A stretch of DNA of 64,000 bases. Source: Limosilactobacillus frumenti DSM 13145. GTDB taxonomy: Bacteria; Bacillota; Bacilli; Lactobacillales; Lactobacillaceae. The notes beneath the pieces were generated by a model. The model searched no databases and was not told the origin of the DNA. It saw only the letters and a program-made list of their open reading frames with translations. How positions within the stretch are numbered: position 1 is the stretch's first letter; every line of letters starts with the position of its first letter. A program made the translations under genes and the position numbers. Shown here piece by piece: positions 26,468 to 34,978 of the stretch. The stretch covers positions 186,001 to 250,000 of the forward strand of contig NZ_AZER01000016.1 of assembly GCF_001436045.1 (NCBI RefSeq), in the 5' to 3' direction.

Positions 26468-26528
26468 AGCAATATCCCCCAACCCATTTGGTATACTGAA
26501 AGTAGTATTAACGAAATGGAGCATCATT

Positions 26529-27182
26529 ATGACTACAGCAGAACAAATTGAAGTCGTCCGTCAATATACCCAGAGTCAACTAGCAAATGATCAAACTGGT
26601 CACGGTATGGATCATATCATGCGGGTAGTCAAAATGGCAAAACAAATTGCCCAGGGTGAGCAAATCGACCCCTTTCTTCCGGTCGTGGCCGCCTACCTTC
26701 ATGACACGATTGACGAAAAACTAGTAGCCGATGTGCAGTTAGCACAACGCCACGTCGCTGACTTCTTAAAGAAGAATGACTTCACTGATGAACAGGTCAA
26801 GGTCATCATGGACACCATTTCCAACATTTCATTTGCCCACACCCTCGATGGTAAGGTTAACCTATCTAAAGTTGCCCAGATAGTTCGAGATGCGGATTGG
26901 CTAGACGCTATTGGGGCAATTGGCATTATGCGGGCTATCTACTACGGCGGTGCCCATGGCGAAAAGATCTATGATCCTGCCATTGAGCCCCGGACAAATA
27001 TGACCCGGGAAGAGTACCGCGACTTAAGTCATGAAACTATCATTAATCACTTCAGTGAAAAGCTTTTTCACATCAAAGACAAGTTGTTTACGAATACTGC
27101 ACAACGCATTGCTGAACATCGCCAACAAGTCATGATTGATTATGTGGCCGAATTTAAGGCAGAATGGCATGGCGAACAATAA
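26529..27182 (+). CDS. HD-domain phosphohydrolase (YpgQ-like)
   Basis: 217 residues. The metal-binding series is H..DH (HGMDHIMRV near 25-30), HD (YLHDTID near 58), and a later D in RDADWLDAIG near 125. This pattern fits small HD phosphohydrolases of the YpgQ type that act on nucleotides or pyrophosphate. Start ATG is preceded by GGAG. Divergent from the GT8 gene, it is followed at once by a strong terminator. Confidence 0.88.
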   Translation: MTTAEQIEVVRQYTQSQLANDQTGHGMDHIMRVVKMAKQIAQGEQIDPFLPVVAAYLHDTIDEKLVADVQLAQRHVADFLKKNDFTDEQVKVIMDTISNISFAHTLDGKVNLSKVAQIVRDADWLDAIGAIGIMRAIYYGGAHGEKIYDPAIEPRTNMTREEYRDLSHETIINHFSEKLFHIKDKLFTNTAQRIAEHRQQVMIDYVAEFKAEWHGEQ

Positions 27183-27183
27183 T

Positions 27184-27219
27184 AAAATGAGGACCCGTTT
27201 AATAGCGAGTCCTCATTTT
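27184..27219. terminator. Bidirectional intrinsic terminator
   Basis: Repeat AAAATGAGGAC / GTCCTCATTTT, perfect over 11 bases with a 14-base loop, between convergent genes. Confidence 0.85.
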
Positions 27220-27220
27220 G

Positions 27221-27838
27221 TTATTGTTGATCTTTCTTGTCGTCGTGATGGTCACTCAGATCAATCACCACTGACCCCGCCTGCTTTTCTTTCGACTGTG
27301 GTGGGAATAATTTGTCCCTCAACCACAGTAAGAATGACCCCAGCAATGGGATTAACAATGCATAGACGAGGCACGTCAACAGTGATACCGGGAATGCCAA
27401 GCGAACCACATTTAATGCGCTGCTACTGCCCAATACAGCCACCGCATTTAGCCAAGCTAGGCCCAAAAGGAGCACCAGGCTAGTAATACCAGTGACGAGG
27501 CCAATTGTAATTAGTTGCGATTGGGAATACTTTTCATCGGCAGAGCGATGCCAGTCCAGCATCCAAGCATCCACTAAGAAGGCCACTATCATCGTGATGA
27601 TTAATAACCAGTTGCTAGTATGGAGGATCATCAATCCCAGGTTACCAATAAGTAACAGTAAGAGGGATGACCACCAAGGCAATACAAATAAACTGACAAA
27701 CGCAAATAACGTGGTCAATGGCGCAATAAACAACCCTGTCGGCAAAACAGCCTTTAAGTTGAGTGGACTTAGCAGTAATAGTAGTGCTAAGCACACCGCC
27801 CAGACTGCTCCCTGGAATGTACGGTGCTTATTCATCAT
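27221..27838 (-). CDS. Uncharacterised six-segment membrane protein
   Basis: 205 residues. Strongly hydrophobic to about residue 175 with about six membrane segments, then a highly polar cytosolic tail ending DHHDDKKDQQ. No residue pattern of a known transporter or enzyme was recognised. An ECF-type S component or DUF-type protein is possible but not supported. Its ATG overlaps the degV stop (ATGA), so it is coupled to degV; two in-frame starts (27838, 27835) exist. Confidence 0.7.
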   Translation of the reverse strand: MMNKHRTFQGAVWAVCLALLLLLSPLNLKAVLPTGLFIAPLTTLFAFVSLFVLPWWSSLLLLLIGNLGLMILHTSNWLLIITMIVAFLVDAWMLDWHRSADEKYSQSQLITIGLVTGITSLVLLLGLAWLNAVAVLGSSSALNVVRLAFPVSLLTCLVYALLIPLLGSFLLWLRDKLFPPQSKEKQAGSVVIDLSDHHDDKKDQQ

Positions 27839-28713
27839 GCGAGTGGCTTCTTTTCAGTATCTTGCATCCAAGCAAGGGCCAAGGCACCCTTACCCAGGTG
27901 AGTTCCAATAACGGGACCAAAGTATGATAATTCAAAGCGAATATTAGGATGATCAGCTTGCAGTTTATCCATCCACTTCTGACCAGCTTCTGGCACATCA
28001 GCATGGATTACCATGGCGCGAACTGGATAATTTAATTTGGCAATATCTTGGTCGAAAATCTGTTCACACCGCAACTTGGCTTTCTTCATTGAACGAACTT
28101 TTTCAAAGGCTTCGATCGCATGGGTGGGAGTATTCATCGTGAGCAACGGCTTGATTTTCAAAATCGAACCCACAAAGGCGGCAGCGTTGGATAAACGGCC
28201 TCCACGGACGAGGTTTTGCAAGTCGTCAACAACAAATACATTGTTAAATGTATCGCGGTATTCGGTCAACTTCTTTAGGATATCGTCGAGGTTATCACCA
28301 TTATTAGCCAGGTGGGCTGCTTCTAGTGCTAAGTAACCCATCATTTTTACAGTCAGATGGGAATCAAACGGAATAATCTTGATAACGTCTTTCATTTGAA
28401 TTGAAAGCTGTTCAATCGTGTTTAAATAGCCAGAAATAGCTTTAGTTAGATGAATCGAGATTACTGCATCATAGCCATCATCAGCCAGTCCCTGGTAGAG
28501 TTCCATCAACTGGCCAATTGGTGTTTGGGCAGTTGTTGGGAAAGAACCAGATTTTGCCATCTTGTCGTAAAATTCTGAGGTTGAAATATCAACCCCTTCA
28601 CGGTAGGTTTGGCCATCCAAGGTTACGGGAATTGGCACAACATGAATATTGTTAGCCGCCGCCTCTTCAGGTGTTAGATAGGCGGTGCTGTCAGTTACAA
28701 CAGCAATTTTCAT
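27835..28713 (-). CDS. DegV-family fatty-acid-binding protein
   Basis: 292 residues from the second of two adjacent ATGs, eight bases after GGAG. It shows the DegV pattern: start KIAVVTDST with D-x-T near 9, TAQTPIGQL near 90, and SIHLTKAISG near 96 with the Thr/Ser fatty-acid head-group site. The C-terminal half has RGGRLSNAAAF near 154. DegV/FakB proteins present fatty acids to the kinase FakA. No fakA lies nearby. It leads a two-gene unit with the downstream membrane protein. Confidence 0.9.
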   Translation of the reverse strand: MKIAVVTDSTAYLTPEEAAANNIHVVPIPVTLDGQTYREGVDISTSEFYDKMAKSGSFPTTAQTPIGQLMELYQGLADDGYDAVISIHLTKAISGYLNTIEQLSIQMKDVIKIIPFDSHLTVKMMGYLALEAAHLANNGDNLDDILKKLTEYRDTFNNVFVVDDLQNLVRGGRLSNAAAFVGSILKIKPLLTMNTPTHAIEAFEKVRSMKKAKLRCEQIFDQDIAKLNYPVRAMVIHADVPEAGQKWMDKLQADHPNIRFELSYFGPVIGTHLGKGALALAWMQDTEKKPLA

Positions 28714-28823
28714 CATATCAACTCCGAGTTTTAAAATTTGATCAAATTATTTTTCATTTTACGCTAATACAAAGAGAATACCACATTGACAACGATAAAC
28801 CAATCATTTATCGACGCTAAAAA

Positions 28824-28853
28824 TTGCGAAATGAGCCTCTTTAACGGTATAAT
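28824..28853 (+). promoter_or_regulatory. Promoter of rqcH
   Basis: TTGCGA (28824-28829), an 18-base spacer and a consensus TATAAT (28848-28853), 47 bases before the rqcH start. Confidence 0.6.
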
Positions 28854-28899
28854 ACTACTCGTTACGCATATTATTAAAAGAATTGAAGGAGGCTTTCTT

Positions 28900-30588
28900 A
28901 TGGCATTTGATGGCTTCTTTACTCATGCCATGGTGCATGAACTAAATCAAACATTAGCAACTGGTCGGGTTGCGAAGGTCAGTCAACCTTACCCAGCAGA
29001 ACTAATTATTACCATCCGCGCCCACCGGCACAATTACTCATTACTGTTGTCGGCCAACCCCACTTACCCGCGGATCCAAATTACGACGATTCCTTACCAG
29101 AATCCGGCTGTTCCCACAAACTTTGCCATGACAATGCGCAAGTACCTTGAAGGAGCAATCGTTGATTCAATTGAACAAATTGATAATGATCGAATCGTTA
29201 AGCTAGTCTTCAACACCCGGGATGAATTAGGTGATAGTCAACAACTTGACCTGTACAGTGAAATTATGGCGCGGCACAGTAACGTATCACTCGTTAACCA
29301 CCGTACTGGGAAAATCATCGACACAATTAAGCACGTCGGCTCTGACCAGAACCGTGTCCGTCTCCTGTTACCTGGTGCCACTTGGGTAATGCCACCGAAG
29401 CAAGACAAAACTAACCCTTATTTGCCTAACCAAATCTACACGGACCTTATTCGCGAAACGCAGGACCCAAAGGAATTGGCTAAGCGATTACAGGCTGCAT
29501 ACCAGGGGCTGGGGCGCGATTCAGCCAAAGAACTCGCCCAGGAATTAGTGACTAGCGATGACTTGCCAACCACTTACCACCAGTTTCTGAATAACTTTGT
29601 GCATCCCCACCCCGTCATATACACGCGAGACAACGGCAAGTCCGCCTTTGCGGCGTTCCCGCCACTGGGAATGGGCGATGACAAACTGCAACATTACGAT
29701 ACTCTGTCAGCCCTTCTCGATGCCTATTATGCAAACAAGGCTCAGCAGGATCGGTCTAAGGAACTAGCGGGGCAAGTTTTGCGTGTGTTGCACACCGAAT
29801 TAAAGAAGGATCGGCGCAAGATCAAAAAGTTGAATCAGCAGCTTGATGACGCTGCCGAAGCAGACCGTTACCGCGTTCGTGGTGAGATCCTCACGACCTA
29901 CCTGAACCAGGTTAAGCGTGGTATGACAAGGATCACACTGAACAATTACTACGATAACAACCAGCCATTAACCATCAAGCTTAATCCTAACCTGACTCCC
30001 TCACGAAACGCCCAGAAGTACTTTACTAAGTACGATAAACTCAAGACTTCGGTGACTTATGTAAAGCAACAAAAGAAGCTGGCAGAACAGGAAATTGATT
30101 ACCTGGCGAATATTGAGTCCCAGATTGACTTAGCCTCGCCAGATGATATTCAAGAAATTCGGCTAGAGTTGCAGGAACAAGGTTACCTGAAAGTTAAGCG
30201 TCAGAAGAGCAAGAAACGGCGTAAAGTCCGCGTCAGCAAGCCGGAACAATTCCACACTAGTAACGGTACTCTGGTGTTGGTTGGTAAAAACAACCTCCAG
30301 AATGACCGGCTCAGTTTCAAGATTGCCAATAAGAATGAGATCTGGCTCCACGTCAAGGACATTCCTGGATCTCACGTTGTAATTCGTGACACTAATCCAA
30401 GTGACGAGACAATCCTTGAAGCGGCTCAATTGGCTGCGTATTACTCTAAGGGACGTAATTCAGACAATGTGCCAGTCGACTATTTGCCAGTCAAACGGCT
30501 TCATAAACCAAGCGGTGCTAAGCCTGGGTTTGTCACCTTTACCGGTCAAAAGACCCTGTATGTGACACCACATAAACTTGAAAATTAA
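28900..30588 (+). CDS. rqcH: RqcH / FbpA ribosome quality-control NFACT protein
   Basis: 562 residues from ATG 28900 behind GAAGGAGG; the longer frame upstream contains the promoter. The NFACT-N start is MAFDGFFTHAMVHELNQ with ARHSNVSLV near 127. A coiled-coil middle lies at about 285-430. The NFACT-R domain has a GKNNLQND-like piece near 467 and HVKDIPGSHVVI near 488. RqcH binds stalled 50S subunits and directs C-terminal alanine tailing; homologues were first described as fibronectin-binding proteins. The gene is alone and convergent with the toxin-antitoxin pair. Confidence 0.93.
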   Translation: MAFDGFFTHAMVHELNQTLATGRVAKVSQPYPAELIITIRAHRHNYSLLLSANPTYPRIQITTIPYQNPAVPTNFAMTMRKYLEGAIVDSIEQIDNDRIVKLVFNTRDELGDSQQLDLYSEIMARHSNVSLVNHRTGKIIDTIKHVGSDQNRVRLLLPGATWVMPPKQDKTNPYLPNQIYTDLIRETQDPKELAKRLQAAYQGLGRDSAKELAQELVTSDDLPTTYHQFLNNFVHPHPVIYTRDNGKSAFAAFPPLGMGDDKLQHYDTLSALLDAYYANKAQQDRSKELAGQVLRVLHTELKKDRRKIKKLNQQLDDAAEADRYRVRGEILTTYLNQVKRGMTRITLNNYYDNNQPLTIKLNPNLTPSRNAQKYFTKYDKLKTSVTYVKQQKKLAEQEIDYLANIESQIDLASPDDIQEIRLELQEQGYLKVKRQKSKKRRKVRVSKPEQFHTSNGTLVLVGKNNLQNDRLSFKIANKNEIWLHVKDIPGSHVVIRDTNPSDETILEAAQLAAYYSKGRNSDNVPVDYLPVKRLHKPSGAKPGFVTFTGQKTLYVTPHKLEN

Positions 30589-30602
30589 GTCGAAAGAAAT
30601 TT

Positions 30603-30630
30603 AAAGGCGGTAGCAGTTGCTATCGCCTTA
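30603..30630. terminator. Bidirectional intrinsic terminator
   Basis: Nine-base stem GGCGGTAGC / GCTATCGCC with one G-U pair and a 4-base loop, flanked by AAA and TTATT, between rqcH and the toxin gene. Confidence 0.75.
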
Positions 30631-30930
30631 TTAATATGGAATATGTTTCAGGACGTCATGGTTGCCGGTCGTCAGTAGTAAGAGCACTAACCGATTGTTC
30701 TCAATCCGATAGCACAGTACCCAATCGTCATTATAGCTCCTGTCGACATGAACATGCCAAACAGTTGGGCGAGTCCCTTTGATTATCCCTAATTTATGTT
30801 TTCTTTTTAGCTCCTCGACATCGTTTTCAACGATTAGCTTAACAACTTTCTTCAGTCTTTCCATGTCGTAATGCTTGCGCTTTAACTTTTTAACATTACG
30901 CTTAAACGTTGGAACTTGCTCAATCTTCAT
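30631..30930 (-). CDS. YafQ-type toxin (RelE/ParE superfamily mRNA interferase)
   Basis: 99 residues. It has the YafQ pattern: an N-terminal FKRNVKKLKRKHYD, then WHVHVDRSYNDDWVLCYRIE near 58-77 and LLTTGNHDVLKH near 86 holding the catalytic His. YafQ cleaves mRNA on the ribosome during stress. The start overlaps the antitoxin stop by 11 bases, the usual antitoxin-first operon. Confidence 0.9.
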   Translation of the reverse strand: MKIEQVPTFKRNVKKLKRKHYDMERLKKVVKLIVENDVEELKRKHKLGIIKGTRPTVWHVHVDRSYNDDWVLCYRIENNRLVLLLLTTGNHDVLKHIPY

Positions 30931-31168
30931 CTAACGAATCCGCCCACTCATCAAAATTATCAAATGTTTCAACCTGACCTCGATCCGCTTCTGCAATCGC
31001 TTGGTCAAGTTCCGAAGTAGCTTTTGGTGTGAATGGTAATTTATTATCTTGAGTTACCCGCTTAAGATAAATCTTAATGCCAGTAGACAAATCTAACCCC
31101 ATTGACGAAAACACCCTAGTAGCATCCTGCTTAAGGTCGTCATCAATTTTAATATTGATTTGTGCCAT
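30920..31168 (-). CDS. RelB/DinJ-type antitoxin
   Basis: 82 residues from ATG 31168 behind GAGGTGAT; the apparent GTG start further out lies in the ribosome site. The start AQINIKIDDDLKQDATRVF and GLDLSTGIKIYL near 26 form the ribbon-helix-helix DNA-binding domain. The acidic C-terminus (EADRGQVETFDNFDEW) would wrap the toxin. It represses its own operon in known systems; a palindromic operator lies upstream. Confidence 0.9.
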   Translation of the reverse strand: MAQINIKIDDDLKQDATRVFSSMGLDLSTGIKIYLKRVTQDNKLPFTPKATSELDQAIAEADRGQVETFDNFDEWADSLDED

Positions 31169-31187
31169 TTCAATCACCTCTTCAATA

Positions 31188-31226
31188 GATATTATACCAT
31201 TTCGTATACTTTATATATATAATATC
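31188..31226 (-). promoter_or_regulatory. Promoter and likely operator of the YafQ-DinJ operon
   Basis: A perfect 9-base inverted repeat GATATTATA / TATAATATC (31188-31196 and 31218-31226) flanks the promoter, whose extended -10 TGGTATAAT overlaps the left arm. Such palindromes bind RHH antitoxins and toxin-antitoxin complexes. Confidence 0.55.
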
Positions 31227-31311
31227 TTTATTATTTATTGATAATTAAAGAAGTGCTATTCCAGCCTCGAATAATTTTAGTTCAGTCCACCTTTTTAAAA
31301 TCAGTTGTAAT

Positions 31312-31353
31312 AAAAAGTACCTCCAGAATTCCTAACTCTGGGGGTATTTTTTT
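31312..31353 (-). terminator. Intrinsic terminator after the carB-like gene
   Basis: AAAAAGTACCTCCAGA pairs with TCTGGGGGTATTTTTTT (one unpaired G). On the minus strand it ends in five U residues, 28 bases after the carB-like stop. It also has seven T residues on the plus strand. Confidence 0.7.
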
Positions 31354-31381
31354 CACATCAATTGCCATGGTCATTTGTTAG

Positions 31382-33862
31382 TTAATTTAAAATTTGCATC
31401 TGCGCACCAATAATGAGGCTGGCGGATGGCCGCCCATCGGATAAGCCGAGGGCCTTGAATGGGAAGGTAGCCCGGTAAATAGCCGGCTGATCGTCTCCCG
31501 TAAAGGTTAACTGAGTATCCTGGTCAACAATTAAGCTAATTAGTTGAGCTGGCCAATTAATCCCAGTTGACTTGGACAGGAAAGCAATCTCCGGCAACGG
31601 AATTGCCTGCACGACCAGCGGCTGGTAGTTATCCCCAACCTGTTCAAAGACCACTTGATAGAAGCCCACCTTTTCCCGACTCGTGATTACTTCCGTTGAT
31701 GACTTCATTAAGCTGGTCAGTTCCTGACTATCAATTTCAGCGGGTGTCCGCATCTGTGTCGATTGGTAATTAAAGTCTGTAGCTGACAATAAATCACTCG
31801 TCGACGCAATAAAGTGCGCTTGGTGGCCATCAAACAGGAAGTTCAAAGACAGCAACGGGTGTTCTTTGGCCTCGTTGCTTAACATCCGGTCGTCTGGCAC
31901 CTCAATGATCTTCGCCTGTAAGTCATACTTCTGGAGTTCTGCTACCAGATCAGTATAAGAAGCCGGAATAAAGATCATTTGCGGCTGATCACATTCAATG
32001 ACCGATAAGATGTTCTCGGGAACTGGCGGTTCAATATACCGCTTATCCGCAATCTCACGGTTCAGGGTAATGGAACTTGGATTACTGTTAATCACAATCG
32101 TGTGGTAGCCCAGTTCATGCAACTTCGTCAGTGTCGAAGCCAGGAAGAAATCACCCGAGTTACTGAGTCCCAATCGGATGCCACCTGTTCCGACAACCAG
32201 GGCGCTCGGTTGCGAGAGCGTCGTGGCTTCATTTTCATCCTCATATGCGGAGTAAAAGGTCGCCGTATGCTGGTCAAATTCACCAGCGGACGGTTCAATC
32301 TCCTTATACTTCAGCGTTAGGTCATGATCCTGAGTCATTTGGTAGACCTGACTAGGCTCCATCCCCCACAATCGCGCAATTAACCGGTTAGTAAGTCCCA
32401 TTTTCTTGGCGCGGTTCAAGACTGGTTCCTTTCCAGGATGTTCTTGCAATTCCCGCAGTACCAACCGCATTTGATTAAGTTGATCAAAGTAGAACGGATC
32501 TATCTTTGTCATCTCGGCCAATTCTTCGACAGTGTAACCCCGCTCCATGGCCTCCAGCAGAGTAAACATCCGTCCAGCATGAGGGTGAACAATCCGGTCA
32601 ACGATCTGATCTTCATTCAATTTCCGTTGGGTGTTCAGGTGAAAATCTGTTGGTTCGTGATAACGTGACTCGATCGCCTTAAACAAGGCTTCAGCGGGAC
32701 TTCGGCCAATACCAAAGACCGTTCCGATTGACCGTTTCTCGGTACCAAGAAGCTGCTCATCAAAGTTATCAATTTCAAAGGCCCAGACTGGAATCCGGGC
32801 GGCAATATGGTCCATCGTGGGTTCCATTAGTGCCGCATGTGGTTGGAAATTATCACCCAAGTTAATCTCGCGTAATGACTTCCCGGTATACAACTGGGCA
32901 CAAACCTCAGCGACTGGATACCCCGTTGACTGTTCAACAAAGGCCACCATCCGATCAAAGTATGGGCTATTTTTAATCACATAAAACTTATCACTGGCAG
33001 GATCCAAAGCAAATTGCAGGTGGTTAATGCCCACAATCCGTAATTTCCGGGTAATCGCAAATGCCACGTCCCGAATATCCTGGATTTGCCGATCCAGTAA
33101 AGTTTGGGCTGGATTAAACGCAATCGAATCCCCCGCGTGAATCCCAATTGGATCCATGTCTTCAACCATGGACAACATCATCATGGTCCCGGTATGATCA
33201 CGCTGAACAACCACTTCGATTTCCTTATATCCAGCCAAGCTTTGCTGAACAAAGATCTGCCCTGCCCGTGATTGATCAAGACACTTCTTGACCGCAGATG
33301 ACAGGTCATTCCGGTCATGGACAATTTGACGGGTCGAGTTGCTCTTCGGCCAAACGGAACGCACAATCACCGGATAACCGATCAGGTCAGCTTCTTGAAG
33401 GGCATCCTGATAATTATTAACCGTCACGATCTTCTTCATCGGCGCTTCCATTTGCCGGAAAGTCTGTTCAAGTAAGACCGGGTTATTGATCTGGCGAATC
33501 GTTGCTTCTGGAACCCCCAGCAAATGGATATTCTTTTGGCGGAGGACCCCTTTATCCAACAGTTCCTGGGTTAAGAGGAATGCTTGCCGGTTACCCAGCG
33601 TGGGCAAAATGGCTGTCGGATGGTATTTATCGATGATCTCCAGGAGATGTTCAACCGTCAGTGGGCCAATACAACAATGGTCAACAACTTGACGATTATC
33701 GAGGCTGAAGGAGAACGGATTATTATCAATTAAAATGGTCCGGTAACCAGCAACATGTAATTGGTGAGCAACGGAAAAAGTTGCGCTGTCCACTTCATCC
33801 CCGTGCTGGATGTCATTGGCTCCCGCACCGATCATTAAAATGGTCTGCTGCTTATTTACCAT
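31382..33862 (-). CDS. Degenerate carbamoyl-phosphate synthase large-chain homologue (probable pseudoenzyme)
   Basis: 826 residues against about 1,060 for CarB, with no internal stop. The first synthetase half keeps MDPIGIHAGDSIAFNPAQTL (236-255) and STGYPVAEV, but the glycine-rich ATP loop RPAFTxGGTGGG is replaced by RSVWPKSNSTRQI (168-180). The metal-ligand segment VIExNPR is VIKNSPY (295-301), so E299, N301 and R303 (E. coli numbering) are K, S and Y. The oligomerisation region (about 380-520) is recognisable. The second half keeps the pre-ATP-grasp domain (GTGGIRLGLSNSGDFF) and a trace of the ATP-grasp C-lobe (FLSKSTGINWPAQL), but the N-lobe and the allosteric MGS domain are missing. It overlaps carA by one base. 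Catalysis as CPSase is very unlikely. Confidence 0.85.
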   Translation of the reverse strand: MVNKQQTILMIGAGANDIQHGDEVDSATFSVAHQLHVAGYRTILIDNNPFSFSLDNRQVVDHCCIGPLTVEHLLEIIDKYHPTAILPTLGNRQAFLLTQELLDKGVLRQKNIHLLGVPEATIRQINNPVLLEQTFRQMEAPMKKIVTVNNYQDALQEADLIGYPVIVRSVWPKSNSTRQIVHDRNDLSSAVKKCLDQSRAGQIFVQQSLAGYKEIEVVVQRDHTGTMMMLSMVEDMDPIGIHAGDSIAFNPAQTLLDRQIQDIRDVAFAITRKLRIVGINHLQFALDPASDKFYVIKNSPYFDRMVAFVEQSTGYPVAEVCAQLYTGKSLREINLGDNFQPHAALMEPTMDHIAARIPVWAFEIDNFDEQLLGTEKRSIGTVFGIGRSPAEALFKAIESRYHEPTDFHLNTQRKLNEDQIVDRIVHPHAGRMFTLLEAMERGYTVEELAEMTKIDPFYFDQLNQMRLVLRELQEHPGKEPVLNRAKKMGLTNRLIARLWGMEPSQVYQMTQDHDLTLKYKEIEPSAGEFDQHTATFYSAYEDENEATTLSQPSALVVGTGGIRLGLSNSGDFFLASTLTKLHELGYHTIVINSNPSSITLNREIADKRYIEPPVPENILSVIECDQPQMIFIPASYTDLVAELQKYDLQAKIIEVPDDRMLSNEAKEHPLLSLNFLFDGHQAHFIASTSDLLSATDFNYQSTQMRTPAEIDSQELTSLMKSSTEVITSREKVGFYQVVFEQVGDNYQPLVVQAIPLPEIAFLSKSTGINWPAQLISLIVDQDTQLTFTGDDQPAIYRATFPFKALGLSDGRPSASLIIGAQMQILN

Positions 33863-34944
33863 TACCGTCGCTCCTCCTTTCGCTTCATCGTGTCAACAAA
33901 CTCGTCAAATAAGCCGTCCGTTTCATCTGGTCCCGGTGCCCCATCTGGGAAAAATTGAACCGAGAAAGCCGGATAACGGCGGTGGCGCAATCCCTGGATA
34001 CTGTTATCGATCATGTCACGATAAGTCACGAATAACTTTGAGCGGTCTACTGAGTTCGGATCAATTGTGTAACCCTCACCTTGCGTCGCGTAGACCACGT
34101 GATCTGTAATGATTTCGTGGAGGGGGTGGTTCATGCCGTGGTGTTCCACTGGCAAAGCAGTCACTTGGGCACCATTTGCCAAACCAAACAGTTCGTGACC
34201 CAAGCCAATAGCAAAGAGTGGAACATGCTGTTGGACTTCTTGAATCATTTGCAATACAGAGCTTTTAACAAAATGCGGATCTCCTGGTCCAGAAGACAGG
34301 ACCACCCCGTCTGGGTCCAGGCGCATAATATCTTCCGCGGTGGCATCATATGGCAAAACGGTGACGTTACACTTCCGCCGACTGAGCTCCCGAAGAATTC
34401 CATTCTTTAAGCCAAAATCAACCACAACTACAGATAAGCCAACCCCTGGATTGGGATAGGCCTTCGGAGTGGATACCTGAGCCACCTGTTGGTTAGTCAA
34501 AACCGTGGCATGGAGCTGGTCAAAAGCGTGGTCATCAGGAACCGGCACAATACTTCCCTTTAGTGGGTGGTCCGCATTCCGGAGCTTATGAGTAATGGCC
34601 CGGGTATCAACATTGGTAATCCCAGGAATATTCATTTGCTTCAAATAACGATCCAGTGTCATCCGGCGAACATTGTCAGTCGCTACATTAGACAAGGAAC
34701 GGACGATTACGCCCTTGATCGTCGGTTCAATACTTTCATAAATATTACGCTGAATACCATAGCTCCCAATATTTGGTTGGGTGAATGTGACAATTTGATT
34801 GTCATAGATTTGGTTTGTAATGATTTCTTGATAACCAGTCATACTAGTGTTGAAGACAACCTCTCCAAAAGTTACCGCTGGTGATCCAAAACCATCCCCA
34901 ACAAAAATGGTACCGTCTTCAAAGATTAAGTATCGTGATGACAT
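33862..34944 (-). CDS. Degenerate carbamoyl-phosphate synthase small-chain homologue (glutaminase-dead)
   Basis: 360 residues, the normal CarA length, from ATG 34944 after GGGGTGATTAC. The CarA N-domain is well kept (FNTSMTGYQEIIT, NVDTRAITHKLR), as is GPGDP near 219. The triad of the GATase is not: GICLGHQ is AIGLGHE (Cys to Gly247), and QYHPE is QFFPD (His to Phe332, Glu to Asp334). SQNHG is TQGEG. It therefore cannot hydrolyse glutamine by the usual route. It is coupled to the carB-like gene by TAATG and follows rluD and lspA, the order found at the pyrimidine operon of many Bacilli, without pyrR, pyrB or pyrC. Confidence 0.88.
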   Translation of the reverse strand: MSSRYLIFEDGTIFVGDGFGSPAVTFGEVVFNTSMTGYQEIITNQIYDNQIVTFTQPNIGSYGIQRNIYESIEPTIKGVIVRSLSNVATDNVRRMTLDRYLKQMNIPGITNVDTRAITHKLRNADHPLKGSIVPVPDDHAFDQLHATVLTNQQVAQVSTPKAYPNPGVGLSVVVVDFGLKNGILRELSRRKCNVTVLPYDATAEDIMRLDPDGVVLSSGPGDPHFVKSSVLQMIQEVQQHVPLFAIGLGHELFGLANGAQVTALPVEHHGMNHPLHEIITDHVVYATQGEGYTIDPNSVDRSKLFVTYRDMIDNSIQGLRHRRYPAFSVQFFPDGAPGPDETDGLFDEFVDTMKRKEERR

Positions 34945-34978
34945 GTAATCACCCCTATTACTCACAATAATTAATGAT

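Noticed and set aside
34081-34410. 109-codon plus-strand frame inside the carA-like gene
   Set aside because: Shadow frame without start signals; codon choice follows the minus-strand gene.
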